This document shows, one piece after another, positions 1 to 7,541 of a DNA stretch of 13,928 nucleotides. The stretch's first letter is position 1. Each line of letters starts with the position of its first letter. The DNA lies in the NCBI GenBank assembly GCA_026418215.1, contig JAOABT010000216.1:1-13928 (forward strand), given 5' to 3'. Both the position numbers and the translations under genes were made by a program. The notes under the pieces are model-generated. The model worked only from the letters and a program-made list of their open reading frames with translations. It searched no databases and was not told the origin of the DNA. This stretch comes from Clostridia bacterium. Lineage in GTDB: Bacteria > Bacillota > Clostridia > DSM-8532.

Positions 1-1042
1 ACGTAATGTATCTGAATTGCTGCGACTTGTTCGCACCATCTATAGTAGCCGCTTCATAAAGATCCTGTGGCATGGAGGTCATGATACCCGTAATTAAGAG
101 CATGAAATATGGGAAGCCCAACCAGAGGTTGACGATAATCAGCATGGTCTTTGCTAGGGTGGGGTCTGTAAGCCAGGGAATAAGATTCTTTGTCAGCATT
201 CCCGAGTCCATCAACCACTGGACAACACCAAGCTCTCTCAAGGTTCTGGTAATAGGTCCAAATTGTCCGTTCAAAAGGTTCTGCCATATAAACAGGCTGA
301 TCATACCGGGAACGGCATATGGAAGAATGAATATCGTTCTGAAGAATTTAGAAAGCTTAATCTTCTTGTCAAGTAATGCGAGAGCCATAAACAAGCCGCC
401 AAAGTATGTGGTAACTGTACCAATCAATGCCCACTCAAGAGTCCATACAGCAGTTCTGGCAAAGCCCTGCGAATATCTTGGTAAATTAACCATATCCTTG
501 AAGGTTTGGAAACCCACCCAGTCTACTTTATTGTTCGGAGGAATGTGGCTTGGTGCCGAATAGTTTGTAAAAGCAACGAGGGCTGAGAATACCAAGGGTA
601 TAACAACGAAGAAAGCAATCATGACAAAAGCTGGAGAAAGTGCTATGTACGCGAATGCCTTATCAGCAGTTTGTGAAATGAATTCGCGTGTGGATTGGAA
701 CTTTCCGTTGCTTTCAAGACTCTTTCCACCTTTTCTTGCATCAACAACATTAACAACGTAGAGAATGGCTATGATGACCACAATAACAATGACAATGAGG
801 CCATCAAGCATCATGAATATTGAATGATCTCTTTGGGGCATTGGCGTACCAGGCTTTGCTTGGACACCAAGTGTAATGAATCCTTTAATCCCTTTGAAAA
901 TCTTATCAAAGTTAAGTAAGACGAGAATTTCAACAATGGCGAAGAGGATTCCCTTGACGTACTGTCTCAAAATAGCAATCTGTCCTAGTCCCATAAATAG
1001 GAGCGATGCTATCGGAGCCGTAATACTGGCGTTTTTCTTCAT
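1..1042 (-). CDS. malF: MalF-type sugar ABC transporter permease (3' end cut by window edge)
   Basis: Inner permease subunit of a carbohydrate ABC importer, expected to pair with a MalG-type subunit and to take sugar from the MalE lipoprotein encoded just upstream. The frame reads from ATG at 1042 through 347 codons to base 2 without a stop, so the C-terminus lies outside the window. Visible are two N-terminal hydrophobic segments (about residues 8-45 and 78-98), a short charged linker, then the transport core starting near residue 130. The core ends with the cytoplasmic coupling motif EAATIDGANKSQQF at about 330-343, the EAA loop that docks on the ATPase. The N-terminal extension is shorter than that of E. 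coli MalF, as is usual in Firmicutes. An AAGGGGG ribosome site lies about 9 bases before the ATG. Maltose specificity is inferred from the MalE neighbour only; other oligosaccharides are possible. Confidence 0.9.
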   Translation of the reverse strand, partial: MKKNASITAPIASLLFMGLGQIAILRQYVKGILFAIVEILVLLNFDKIFKGIKGFITLGVQAKPGTPMPQRDHSIFMMLDGLIVIVIVVIIAILYVVNVVDARKGGKSLESNGKFQSTREFISQTADKAFAYIALSPAFVMIAFFVVIPLVFSALVAFTNYSAPSHIPPNNKVDWVGFQTFKDMVNLPRYSQGFARTAVWTLEWALIGTVTTYFGGLFMALALLDKKIKLSKFFRTIFILPYAVPGMISLFIWQNLLNGQFGPITRTLRELGVVQWLMDSGMLTKNLIPWLTDPTLAKTMLIIVNLWLGFPYFMLLITGIMTSMPQDLYEAATIDGANKSQQFRYIT

Positions 1043-1117
1043 CCCCTCTTGATCCCCCTTTTCTTTATATTCCTAACTGTAGATTTACCGTAATTCCCGA
1101 ACTGTGGCATTTTAGAA

Positions 1118-1150
1118 ATAAAGGCGATTCCGCAAAGGAACCGCCTTTAT
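1118..1150 (-). other. Intercistronic stem-loop between malE and malF
   Basis: A 14-bp stem (1118-1131 with 1137-1150) closes a 5-base loop. The only non-Watson-Crick pair is A/C on the plus strand, which becomes a U·G wobble in RNA made from the minus strand. This fits a structure acting in the malE-malF transcript. It starts 13 bases after the malE stop codon. The downstream sequence is not a clean U-run, so it probably stabilises the malE message or only partly terminates transcription. That is a common way to make more binding protein than permease. Confidence 0.7.
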
Positions 1151-1163
1151 CATGACTACAATA

Positions 1164-2438
1164 TTATTGAGCGGCTTCGATAGCTGCAGCAGCTGCATCA
1201 AGCTCTGTCTTTATGTCGTTTCCGTTCCAAATGTTTGCATATGCTGCACCCATTGCAGGCCAGTACTGACCCATAGCAGGGATGGAAGGCATAGGCTTGG
1301 AGAAAGCGAACTGAGCGAGGATACCAGCGTGTGCATCGTCAGAAATCTTGATATCTGTACGAGGAGGAATCTGGCCGGTCATTTCATAACGCTTTGTTAA
1401 GCTGTCCTTGGAAACAAGGAAGTTTGCGAACTTCTGAGCTTCGTCAGCAACCTTGGTGAAGGAAGAAACGTACATAGCGCGGATACCGGAGAAGGACTTC
1501 GGAGGTGTATCGGAACCAGGAAGCTTAGGCAGTGTGGTTACGCCGAAATCGATCTTAGCATCTCTGTAGGTCTTGATGGACCAAGGACCAGTGATAGCCA
1601 TAGCGATCTTGCCGTTTGTGAAACCAGCATCCATGAATGCGCCGTTGGAGTCAGCAGCAGCAACGTCGAGGCATTCTTTTTTGAAGGTCTGGTAGTACTG
1701 GAGAGACTTAACAGCTTCAGGGCTGTTTACCATGTGCTTAGCCTTGTCGGTTCCGTCAGGTCCAAAGAGGTCTGCGCCGTAACCGGAGAGGAACATGTAA
1801 GAGAAGTAAGCATTTCCTACGTCCCAAGCAATACCGAACTGACCGTCAGCAGGCTTGTTGAATGTCTTACAGAAAGCCTTAACTTCGTCCCATGTCTGAG
1901 GAGGAGTTTGAACAAGAGCCTTGTTGTAGAACAGGGCATATGTTTCAATACCTGTAGGATAGCCATAAGACTTGCCTTCAGCAGAAGTAGCCTTGATAGC
2001 GGCTTCTACGAAGCTTGCCTTAAGCTCAGCTGCATTGGTGTTTTCAAGAATGAGACCACCAGAGAGCATTTCGCCGAGTTTGTCATGAGGAGCTGCAAAT
2101 ACGTCTGCACCTACGCCAGCAGGTCCATCGAGCTGCATTCTCTGAGCAGCGTCTGTGTGAGCAACAGGCTCAACAGTGATGGTAACGTTGGGGAACTGAG
2201 TGGTGTACTGCTTAACCATTTCTTCAACGAACAGCTTCTCAGGACCGTCAGATTCCCAAACCTTGAGGGCTACGGGAGCAGCAGGAGTAGCAGATGCGCT
2301 TTCAGAAGGGGAAGCAGATTCAGAAGTGGTGGGGGTTGCAGAGTCGGTAGTGGCGGGTTTTGCTTGGCCGCAAGCAGTTGCGAGAGATGCAACCATGACA
2401 ATTGCGAGTACCAAAGCAAGAATACTACGTCTCTTCAT
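1164..2438 (-). CDS. malE: Maltose/maltodextrin-type extracellular binding lipoprotein
   Basis: 424-residue solute-binding protein of the family 1 (MalE) type. It captures oligosaccharide outside the membrane and delivers it to the permease encoded downstream. The N-terminus is a lipoprotein signal (MKRR, hydrophobic stretch, LATAC with Cys23 as the lipidated residue). A Ser/Thr/Ala/Pro-rich tether follows (about 26-54), then the binding domain. Segments resembling E. coli MalE are ADVFAAPHDKLGEMLSGGL (compare DIIFWAHDRFGGYAQSGL), YGYPTGIETYALFYNK, PPQTWDEV and GKIAMAITGPW. These resemble the maltose-binding branch more than generic sugar binders, but the exact ligand cannot be read from sequence. 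The start is set by AAGGAGGAA about 9 bases before the ATG. malF follows 121 bases later across a stem-loop, and the gene has its own strong promoter with a LacI-type operator. Confidence 0.92.
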   Translation of the reverse strand: MKRRSILALVLAIVMVASLATACGQAKPATTDSATPTTSESASPSESASATPAAPVALKVWESDGPEKLFVEEMVKQYTTQFPNVTITVEPVAHTDAAQRMQLDGPAGVGADVFAAPHDKLGEMLSGGLILENTNAAELKASFVEAAIKATSAEGKSYGYPTGIETYALFYNKALVQTPPQTWDEVKAFCKTFNKPADGQFGIAWDVGNAYFSYMFLSGYGADLFGPDGTDKAKHMVNSPEAVKSLQYYQTFKKECLDVAAADSNGAFMDAGFTNGKIAMAITGPWSIKTYRDAKIDFGVTTLPKLPGSDTPPKSFSGIRAMYVSSFTKVADEAQKFANFLVSKDSLTKRYEMTGQIPPRTDIKISDDAHAGILAQFAFSKPMPSIPAMGQYWPAMGAAYANIWNGNDIKTELDAAAAAIEAAQ

Positions 2439-2468
2439 TGATAAAATTCCTCCTTATACATTTTTCCC

Positions 2469-2484
2469 AGGGGTCTTTGCCCCT
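2469..2484 (-). other. Small stem-loop in the malE leader
   Basis: AGGGG and CCCCT pair around a 6-base loop in the untranslated leader of malE, between the operator and the ribosome site. It is a short G+C stem with no U-run, so it is not a terminator. It may protect the 5' end of the message or simply be incidental. Confidence 0.35.
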
Positions 2485-2492
2485 TATTTAAG

Positions 2493-2511
2493 AGCAAGCG
2501 TTTGCACGCTT
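2493..2511 (-). promoter_or_regulatory. LacI/CcpA-type operator just downstream of the malE start point
   Basis: On the minus strand, GTGCAAACGCTTGCT (2493-2507) matches the B. subtilis cre consensus WTGNAANCGNWNNCW at all but the first base. It is also close to MalR-type sites (GCAAACGNTTGC). A second, overlapping inverted repeat AAGCG-N6-CGCTT spans 2496-2511. The site lies at roughly +8 to +23 from the predicted start, a classic roadblock or repression position. The regulator could be CcpA or a local MalR; none is encoded in the window. Confidence 0.7.
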
Positions 2512-2521
2512 TTCACTCATA

Positions 2522-2550
2522 ATTATAATTTGGTTTCATTCAATTGTCAA
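2522..2550 (-). promoter_or_regulatory. Housekeeping (sigma-A) promoter of malE
   Basis: Read on the minus strand, TTGACA (2545-2550) and TATAAT (2522-2527) are separated by exactly 17 bases, a full match to the vegetative consensus. Transcription should start near 2515, giving a leader of about 77 bases. Such a perfect promoter normally needs a repressor, which fits the operator overlapping the early transcribed region. Confidence 0.85.
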
Positions 2551-2721
2551 TGAATAGTGAACAATTTTTTTAGAGGTCCCCCCCACTCTTTTAGCACTTT
2601 TCTATAAAATAATAAACAATTATATTGATATTACATTTTTATAGTACCCTATCAAAAAGTATTTCCTGTAATCTATCGGTAATCTTATTGACATATTTCA
2701 TAGGATATCGCTGGATTTGTA

Positions 2722-2735
2722 TGCAATCGATTACA
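2722..2735. promoter_or_regulatory. Consensus cre / LacI-family operator in the divergent intergenic region
   Basis: TGCAATCGATTACA is a 14-bp palindrome with a single mismatched pair. With the flanking A and T it fits WTGNAANCGNWNNCW at every defined position. It lies about 46 bases upstream of the -10 element of the plus-strand zinc-ribbon gene and about 200 bases upstream of the malE start. It could serve either gene, or loop to the second operator near malE. Confidence 0.6.
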
Positions 2736-2757
2736 TGATGTGAAACTTTTTTATCGG

Positions 2758-2786
2758 TTTATCTCATTGTCTTCATATGTTATGAT
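2758..2786 (+). promoter_or_regulatory. Probable promoter of the zinc-ribbon membrane protein gene
   Basis: An extended -10 element, TGTTATGAT (TG at 2778-2779, TATGAT at 2781-2786), lies 62 bases before the coding start. The -35 region (TTTATC at 17-base spacing) is poor, so the extended -10 would carry recognition. The predicted start is near 2793. Confidence 0.5.
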
Positions 2787-2848
2787 AGTATTTATGGAAA
2801 CTTAGACAATGGTTTTAAGAATGAACATGATTTTGAAAGGATGATATT

Positions 2849-4714
2849 ATGTACTGCAACAAATGCGGAAATGAACTGCCGGATGGTGCCAGCTTCTGCA
2901 CCTCCTGTGGTGCTCCACAGTCTCAAATTGTTGAGCAGTCTCCTAATGACCCAACTCCTATGCCAACTCAAGAAGTCAGACCTCCCGAAATCTACAGTGC
3001 TCCGGCACCCGAGGTCTCAGAGCCTGTTAAGAAGCCAAACAAGAAAGGTTCCCCGCTTAAAATTGTCGCTATTGTTCTTGCAGTGCTCATTTTACTCTCT
3101 GGTGTAACCGTACTGGGCTATTTTACTTTTCTTCCCGCTAAAATGACGCTCAAGGTTGCTGAATATATGAGTGTCGTTAAACATTTCAATCTTTTTGACA
3201 AGAGCATGGAACGCTACGACAACAGAGTTGTAAAGCCCGTTTACGAGGGAACAGTCGATAAGAGCGGCGAAGTCGCTGTTTCATTTGACAAATCCATATT
3301 TGCACAGAGTGGCTTGTCTCCTGAAACTGTTGATCTCATTTCCGAATACGTAAAAAATATTTCCTTCACCTACGGTATGTCCTCCGATATGAAGGCAAAG
3401 AAACAAAATGTACATATCGGCTTGAATTACGAAAAGAATCCGCTGGTGACCCTGAATCTTTTCCTTAACAATGATAAATTCGGGCTTGCCTCACCTGAAT
3501 TAACCAATAAGACCGTCACGGGAAGCTTCAAGGATCTTGGTAAGCTCAACGAAATCTTCCCTGACATCCCCAAGGAAGCTCTTGATGCTTATTCCAATAT
3601 GGACCCGTGGATTGCCGCCAAGGTCTATGACAAGGTTAAAATCAACCGTCAGGACATTAAAAAGCTCATGGTCGACTACACTAACCAGATCATAGACAGC
3701 ATTGACGAAAGCGATATGTCCATTGAAAGAGGCCAGACCACCGATGTTCTTGGAAAGGATACCGGTGTTCAGGTGGTCACCATCAAGCTGGATCAAAAGG
3801 CACAGAAGAAAATACTCACAGGTATTTTAACCCGCATGAAGGATGATCAGAACCTCTATAATCTCACTTGCGGCAACCTCATCAAGGTTTTCGACATTCT
3901 CGGTGAAAATGAAATGTACAGCCAGCTCCTGCAAGGCGTCGACATGAAGAAGGCCCTCAGTAAAACCAATTACAAGCAGGCCATTATCGCCTTGAAGGGC
4001 TCTATTGATGAAACAAATTTCCCTGAGCTCATTACAGCTAAAATTTACATTAAAGGTTTTGATGTTGTGAAGGCAACCATAAAGGTGCCTACAGGAAACG
4101 CAGACCAAGACGTGCTCCTTACCACCGAGAATATTACCAATGGCCAATCCTATGAAAGTGTATTTTCCATTGCAAGCGCTTCTGGCGAAGAGCATGTCAA
4201 GATGAACCTAAACCTTAAGAAGGATTACAATCAGTCTGATGATACAACCAATTTCAAGGCTGAATTTGTAACCGACTACAGCATTGGTGATAATAAGTCC
4301 TTGGTCAACTTTACGCTGGATTCTAAGGAAAAGGCTCAAGGCAGCAGCAAAGTCAAGCAGACATTAGAGATGAGCTTAAAGGTTGACAGCAACAATTATG
4401 GTACCCAGACCAACGGTGAGCTAAGCTTGAGCCTTGACGGAACAAGAACACGCAATGCCAAGGGTCTTGAAACAGCCAGTGATTATACGGGCACCCTCAA
4501 GCTCACCTACCCTGCACAATTCGCTGACCCTGTCAGCCTGGGTTTCAACGTCACAAGCGAAACAGCTTATGGTAAGAAGATTACGGTTCCCGACACCAGC
4601 AAGGGCGAGGTTCTCGATATTGCAACAGCAACTCAGGACGACTACAACAATTTGATGAACGAGATTTACGAAAAGCTCGGTGCACTCAGCATGATGATGG
4701 GCAGCGGACAGTAA
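2849..4714 (+). CDS. Zinc-ribbon membrane-anchored protein with a large unknown outer domain
   Basis: 621 residues; I do not recognise a characterised function. The N-terminus is a short zinc ribbon with two CxxC knuckles (Cys3/Cys6 and Cys17/Cys20, the latter followed by GAP), typical of the zinc_ribbon_2 class. A Pro/Glu/Ser-rich linker (about 24-60) and a Lys-rich patch lead to one membrane helix (about 70-93). The positive-inside rule puts the ribbon in the cytoplasm and about 520 residues outside. The outer part is rich in alternating charged and hydrophobic beta-type stretches with many Lys, Asp and Thr, and has no sorting signal or catalytic motif I can name. The start is set by GAAAGGATG about 8 bases before the ATG. 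The gene stands alone, divergent from malE, and ends in a strong terminator. Ribbon-plus-helix proteins of this plan are common and mostly uncharacterised in Clostridia; sensing or envelope roles are only guesses. Confidence 0.85.
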   Translation: MYCNKCGNELPDGASFCTSCGAPQSQIVEQSPNDPTPMPTQEVRPPEIYSAPAPEVSEPVKKPNKKGSPLKIVAIVLAVLILLSGVTVLGYFTFLPAKMTLKVAEYMSVVKHFNLFDKSMERYDNRVVKPVYEGTVDKSGEVAVSFDKSIFAQSGLSPETVDLISEYVKNISFTYGMSSDMKAKKQNVHIGLNYEKNPLVTLNLFLNNDKFGLASPELTNKTVTGSFKDLGKLNEIFPDIPKEALDAYSNMDPWIAAKVYDKVKINRQDIKKLMVDYTNQIIDSIDESDMSIERGQTTDVLGKDTGVQVVTIKLDQKAQKKILTGILTRMKDDQNLYNLTCGNLIKVFDILGENEMYSQLLQGVDMKKALSKTNYKQAIIALKGSIDETNFPELITAKIYIKGFDVVKATIKVPTGNADQDVLLTTENITNGQSYESVFSIASASGEEHVKMNLNLKKDYNQSDDTTNFKAEFVTDYSIGDNKSLVNFTLDSKEKAQGSSKVKQTLEMSLKVDSNNYGTQTNGELSLSLDGTRTRNAKGLETASDYTGTLKLTYPAQFADPVSLGFNVTSETAYGKKITVPDTSKGEVLDIATATQDDYNNLMNEIYEKLGALSMMMGSGQ

Positions 4715-4730
4715 GAAATTTATAAGATTT

Positions 4731-4766
4731 AAGCCGGTATGATATGCGCATACCGGCTTTTCTTTA
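4731..4766 (+). terminator. Rho-independent terminator of the zinc-ribbon gene
   Basis: A perfect 11-bp stem, AAGCCGGTATG with CATACCGGCTT, encloses a 7-base loop and runs into TTCTTT on the plus strand, 16 bases after the stop codon. The opposite strand lacks a U-run, so it is probably one-directional. Confidence 0.9.
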
Positions 4767-5121
4767 TAAGACAGACATGTTAGCTTATTAATCTACCTAG
4801 TGCCTTAATTGAGTGGACTACAATGACTACCCGAGCTTGATTAAAACAGCTTGATTAAAACCGCTTGATTAAAACTTCTTCCTTTCTCTAAGATAAATAT
4901 ATTGGGGTTCATTCTTGTTTGCAGGAGTTTACTATAGGTAGAGTTTTTTCGCTCTATTCCTTGAACCTCTTTGTATAAGCCTTCCTTCTTCTTTTTCGAC
5001 CACTCTCATTAAATGAGAAATCTTTAACTTCCCACCATTCTACTTGGCTCTGAGGCTTCTTAGCACTCTTACTATCTGATCATAAAATATCTTGGTGCTC
5101 TTAATAACCTGTATTCCCTAA
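4767..5121. other. Gene-poor gap with tandem repeat and possible coding remnant
   Basis: About 355 bases between a plus-strand terminator and the 3' end of the minus-strand ABC operon. It holds the 14-bp tandem repeat at 4834-4875. On the minus strand, 41 codons between stops (5079 down to 4957) have no start codon and end in a very basic stretch. I see no convincing terminator for the ABC operon here and no complete gene. Confidence 0.6.
4834..4875. repeat. Three head-to-tail copies of a 14-bp repeat
   Basis: AGCTTGATTAAAAC occurs at 4834-4847 and 4848-4861, and CGCTTGATTAAAAC at 4862-4875. The copies abut exactly; the third differs only at its first base. No spacers are present. It lies in non-coding sequence and looks like a slippage-prone minisatellite. 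Confidence 0.95.
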
Positions 5122-6330
5122 TCACAGAATTTTCTTAGCACTTTTTAGTACCATGCGGTAAGCCATTGTGAGGAGTATTGCGGAGAGCCCCAGAAGCACG
5201 AAGGCTGACGGAAGGGCAAGATTCCAATCGGAGGGAGCTGCATAAAGATCGGTCAAAGCCTTCAGCGCCCACCCCTGCGGCGTTAGCAGCGCTATTCTGA
5301 GAAGGCTTTGGGGCACACCGATAAGATTCCATAGGCACCCGCCCATAAGCCCTGTTATGAGCGCGAAAACGGGCGCGGCTGCCTGAAGCTGGTGCGGCGT
5401 CTCAAATAGAGCAGCCAGCAGCATACTAAGCGAGGCCGCGGCCAGAATATAGAGTGCCAGGATCATATAGGCATAGCATCCACCTAGCAGGCTGATTCCA
5501 AAGAAGATCCCCTGGACAGCAAGGAATACAGCAGCTTGAAAAACTCCCATCAAAAACAGCGCCGCAGTATTACCAAAGAACAGCGGCAACACGGCCGAGC
5601 GGATGGTAAGTATTCTTTGCAGCGTTCCATTAGCCTTTTCTTCGCATAGCCAGCCGCTGCCAAAAAGCAGCGCCAGCATGATGAACAAGACTAAAAGGCC
5701 AAGCGAGGCAGCTGTAAAGGACGGGATAGTGATGTTGTCTGCCTTTCCGCTTGTCACCTCAACCTCCTCGTAGGTTACTTCCATAAGCGGCTTTGGCCGC
5801 CAATAGGCCTCTGTCCGCTTCAAGAAATCAGCCCTATCCAACTGGGTAAGATCTGCCCCTCTGGCGATAAAGCTCTGGTAAACCCAATTGAAGGCGAAAT
5901 GTCCGGAATAGATTCTTAAGGCCTCGGCCGAAATCATTTCCTCAACCAGCTCAGCCGAATAGGTCGCCGGAGATTTCACCACCCGGATGACCTCTTCCAG
6001 CTTTCCAAGCTTGAGCTTGTTCTCAAAGCCCCTTTCAATAACGACCATGACCTCGGCTTTTTCTTCCTGAAGCTGGTTCAAGGCCTGCGCTTCATTTGTT
6101 ACCACCGCCTTGAGGCCTTCTTTTTGTGCAAGTCGTTTGCACAAAATCTGGGAGCTCTCCGTCTTATCTAAATCCACTATGGCCAAGGGTACGTAGCCCA
6201 ATTTCTCTTTTTTCTGAGCATAGCCCGTTATGACCGATAACAAGAGGGGTACCAGAAGGACAGCTAAGATAAACAGCTTGTCAGACAGGAGAACGCGCAG
6301 ACGGTTTATGAGAATGCTTCTGAATTTCAT
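5122..6330 (-). CDS. ABC-2 type transporter permease, second of a pair
   Basis: 402-residue membrane subunit of an ABC exporter with the ABC2_membrane_3 plan. It has one helix near the N-terminus (about 17-36), a soluble outer domain (about 40-200), then five C-terminal helices (about 207-228, 250-281, 286-308, 316-335 and 372-395). The cytoplasmic loop after the first of these reads CEEKANGTLQRIL, the usual E-x-x-x-G-T/S coupling segment that contacts the ATPase. The start codon overlaps the stop of the preceding permease (ATGA), and an AAGGAGGA site precedes it. It probably forms a heterodimer with that permease and is driven by the ATPase encoded further upstream. Families with this plan include NatB/YhaP-like ion or drug exporters; the substrate cannot be told from sequence. 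Confidence 0.87.
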   Translation of the reverse strand: MKFRSILINRLRVLLSDKLFILAVLLVPLLLSVITGYAQKKEKLGYVPLAIVDLDKTESSQILCKRLAQKEGLKAVVTNEAQALNQLQEEKAEVMVVIERGFENKLKLGKLEEVIRVVKSPATYSAELVEEMISAEALRIYSGHFAFNWVYQSFIARGADLTQLDRADFLKRTEAYWRPKPLMEVTYEEVEVTSGKADNITIPSFTAASLGLLVLFIMLALLFGSGWLCEEKANGTLQRILTIRSAVLPLFFGNTAALFLMGVFQAAVFLAVQGIFFGISLLGGCYAYMILALYILAAASLSMLLAALFETPHQLQAAAPVFALITGLMGGCLWNLIGVPQSLLRIALLTPQGWALKALTDLYAAPSDWNLALPSAFVLLGLSAILLTMAYRMVLKSAKKIL

Positions 6331-7541
6331 GCCGCATTCCTCCTTCTCTTAAGCCTTAGAATAACCATGGCGCCAATAGAGAAGACAACCGCCAGGAGAA
6401 CCAGCGCCAAAACGCTCCGTGCCGTACCCGACGGGTTTTGCCCATATAAGGCATTGATAAAGCCGGTAGAAGACCACCTATTGATGGTTACTACGCTCAA
6501 GCCCCTGCAAAACTCAGGCAGAGAGGTGATGGGATAAATGCTTCCCCCAATCACCGCCATAAGCAGGATGGAGAGATTGGCTATCAGATCCGCCGCGCTG
6601 CCCGTATCGGCAAGGCTTGCAACCAGAAGAGAAAAGGCTCCTGAAGCCAAGGTTGTGGTAATAAAAACAGGTATCATCTGGCCGATTGAAGCCGAGAGGT
6701 TATTACCCGATGCAGCCAGAATAAAAATCACAATCAGCAGAAACTGCACCGTCGAAATCATGAAGGATAGGATAAGCTTTGACAGGATGGTCTGCCAGCT
6801 CTTTGAGGGGGACGCGTTGAGCCTTGAGCGTATGCCCAGCCTTCTTTCCTCCGTCAGAAGCTTCATGCAAGGAATGGATGAGAACATGATAAACACCGCC
6901 AGAAGAGAAAGGGCATAATAAACCACCGGCGAAACATCGGGCTCTTCCAGCTTGTCTTCAGCAACAAGCATCTTGCGGGCCAAAATCACATCAATATAGG
7001 CCGTATTTGCCGCGTTAGCCTCGTTGTAGAGCTCATCCTCTGTATAGCCGTTAGCGCTTTCCAAATCATAAATGACGTTCAGGGCGGCAAGGCCGGATGA
7101 AACGGCAGAGGCCCCAACAAAGGCAATATTCTTCACCAGCCTTGACTGCAGGTAAAAAAGATTTGAGCCAAGAACCCTTCCAATTTGGGGCTCCCAGCGG
7201 TCAATACTGCTCGTAAGATCCTTTGGCAGCACAATAGCGGCTGCCACCTCCTGGTTCTGAATGCCGCTTCGCGCTCCGGCCTCATCGGTTAAAACGACCT
7301 CTTCCACGATGCCAAGGCTCTTGAGCTGAGTTGACAGAAGGCCCGTCCATTTTGATTTGTCCTGATCGACCACCGCTATTTTGAACGGCTCGATAAAGGC
7401 GGAGGACTCAAGCAGCGGAGATAAGGCCGCAGCAAATAGCTGAATGACTAAGAGCGGCATGCTAAAGAGCAGGAGCAAGGCCTTGTAATCCTTAACAATA
7501 ATGCGTAGGTCGTTTTTAAACAAAGCAAGAAATCCCGACAT
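6327..7541 (-). CDS. ABC-2 type transporter permease, first of a pair
   Basis: 404 residues with the same plan as the permease encoded after it. There is an N-terminal helix (about 21-44), an outer domain (about 50-205), then about five helices ending in a basic tail (LKRRRNAA) that should lie in the cytoplasm. The coupling loop reads LLTEERRLGIRSRLNASP, the expected position of the ATPase-contacting helix. The two permeases are diverged, which suggests an obligate heterodimer rather than a recent duplication. The ATG at 7541 shares one base with the ATPase stop codon (TAATG) and sits behind a strong GGAGGAGG site inside the ATPase gene, so the genes are translationally coupled. Exporters of this class move drugs, lantibiotics, sodium or lipids; nothing here chooses between them. 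Confidence 0.87.
   Translation of the reverse strand: MSGFLALFKNDLRIIVKDYKALLLLFSMPLLVIQLFAAALSPLLESSAFIEPFKIAVVDQDKSKWTGLLSTQLKSLGIVEEVVLTDEAGARSGIQNQEVAAAIVLPKDLTSSIDRWEPQIGRVLGSNLFYLQSRLVKNIAFVGASAVSSGLAALNVIYDLESANGYTEDELYNEANAANTAYIDVILARKMLVAEDKLEEPDVSPVVYYALSLLAVFIMFSSIPCMKLLTEERRLGIRSRLNASPSKSWQTILSKLILSFMISTVQFLLIVIFILAASGNNLSASIGQMIPVFITTTLASGAFSLLVASLADTGSAADLIANLSILLMAVIGGSIYPITSLPEFCRGLSVVTINRWSSTGFINALYGQNPSGTARSVLALVLLAVVFSIGAMVILRLKRRRNAA

Noticed and set aside
72..563. 163-codon plus-strand frame opposite malF
   Set aside because: The minus strand clearly encodes the MalF permease with its EAA loop; this frame is a by-product of that coding bias.
1734..2441. Long open frame of 235 codons antisense to malE on the plus strand
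   Set aside because: It mirrors malE, has Cys/Ser/Arg-rich low-complexity composition, no ribosome site, and no recognisable domain. malE is certain from its motifs.
2841..3107. 88-codon frame overlapping the start of the zinc-ribbon gene
   Set aside because: It is out of frame with the CxxC knuckles and the membrane helix, and its own start lacks a properly spaced ribosome site.
4834..4875. Tandem repeats as a CRISPR array
   Set aside because: The units are 14 bp and directly adjacent with no spacers, and no cas gene is present.
5014..5028. Dyad TCTCATTAAATGAGA as terminator of the ABC operon
   Set aside because: The arms meet with a one-base centre, leaving no loop without losing pairs; it is A/T-rich and no U-run follows on the minus strand.
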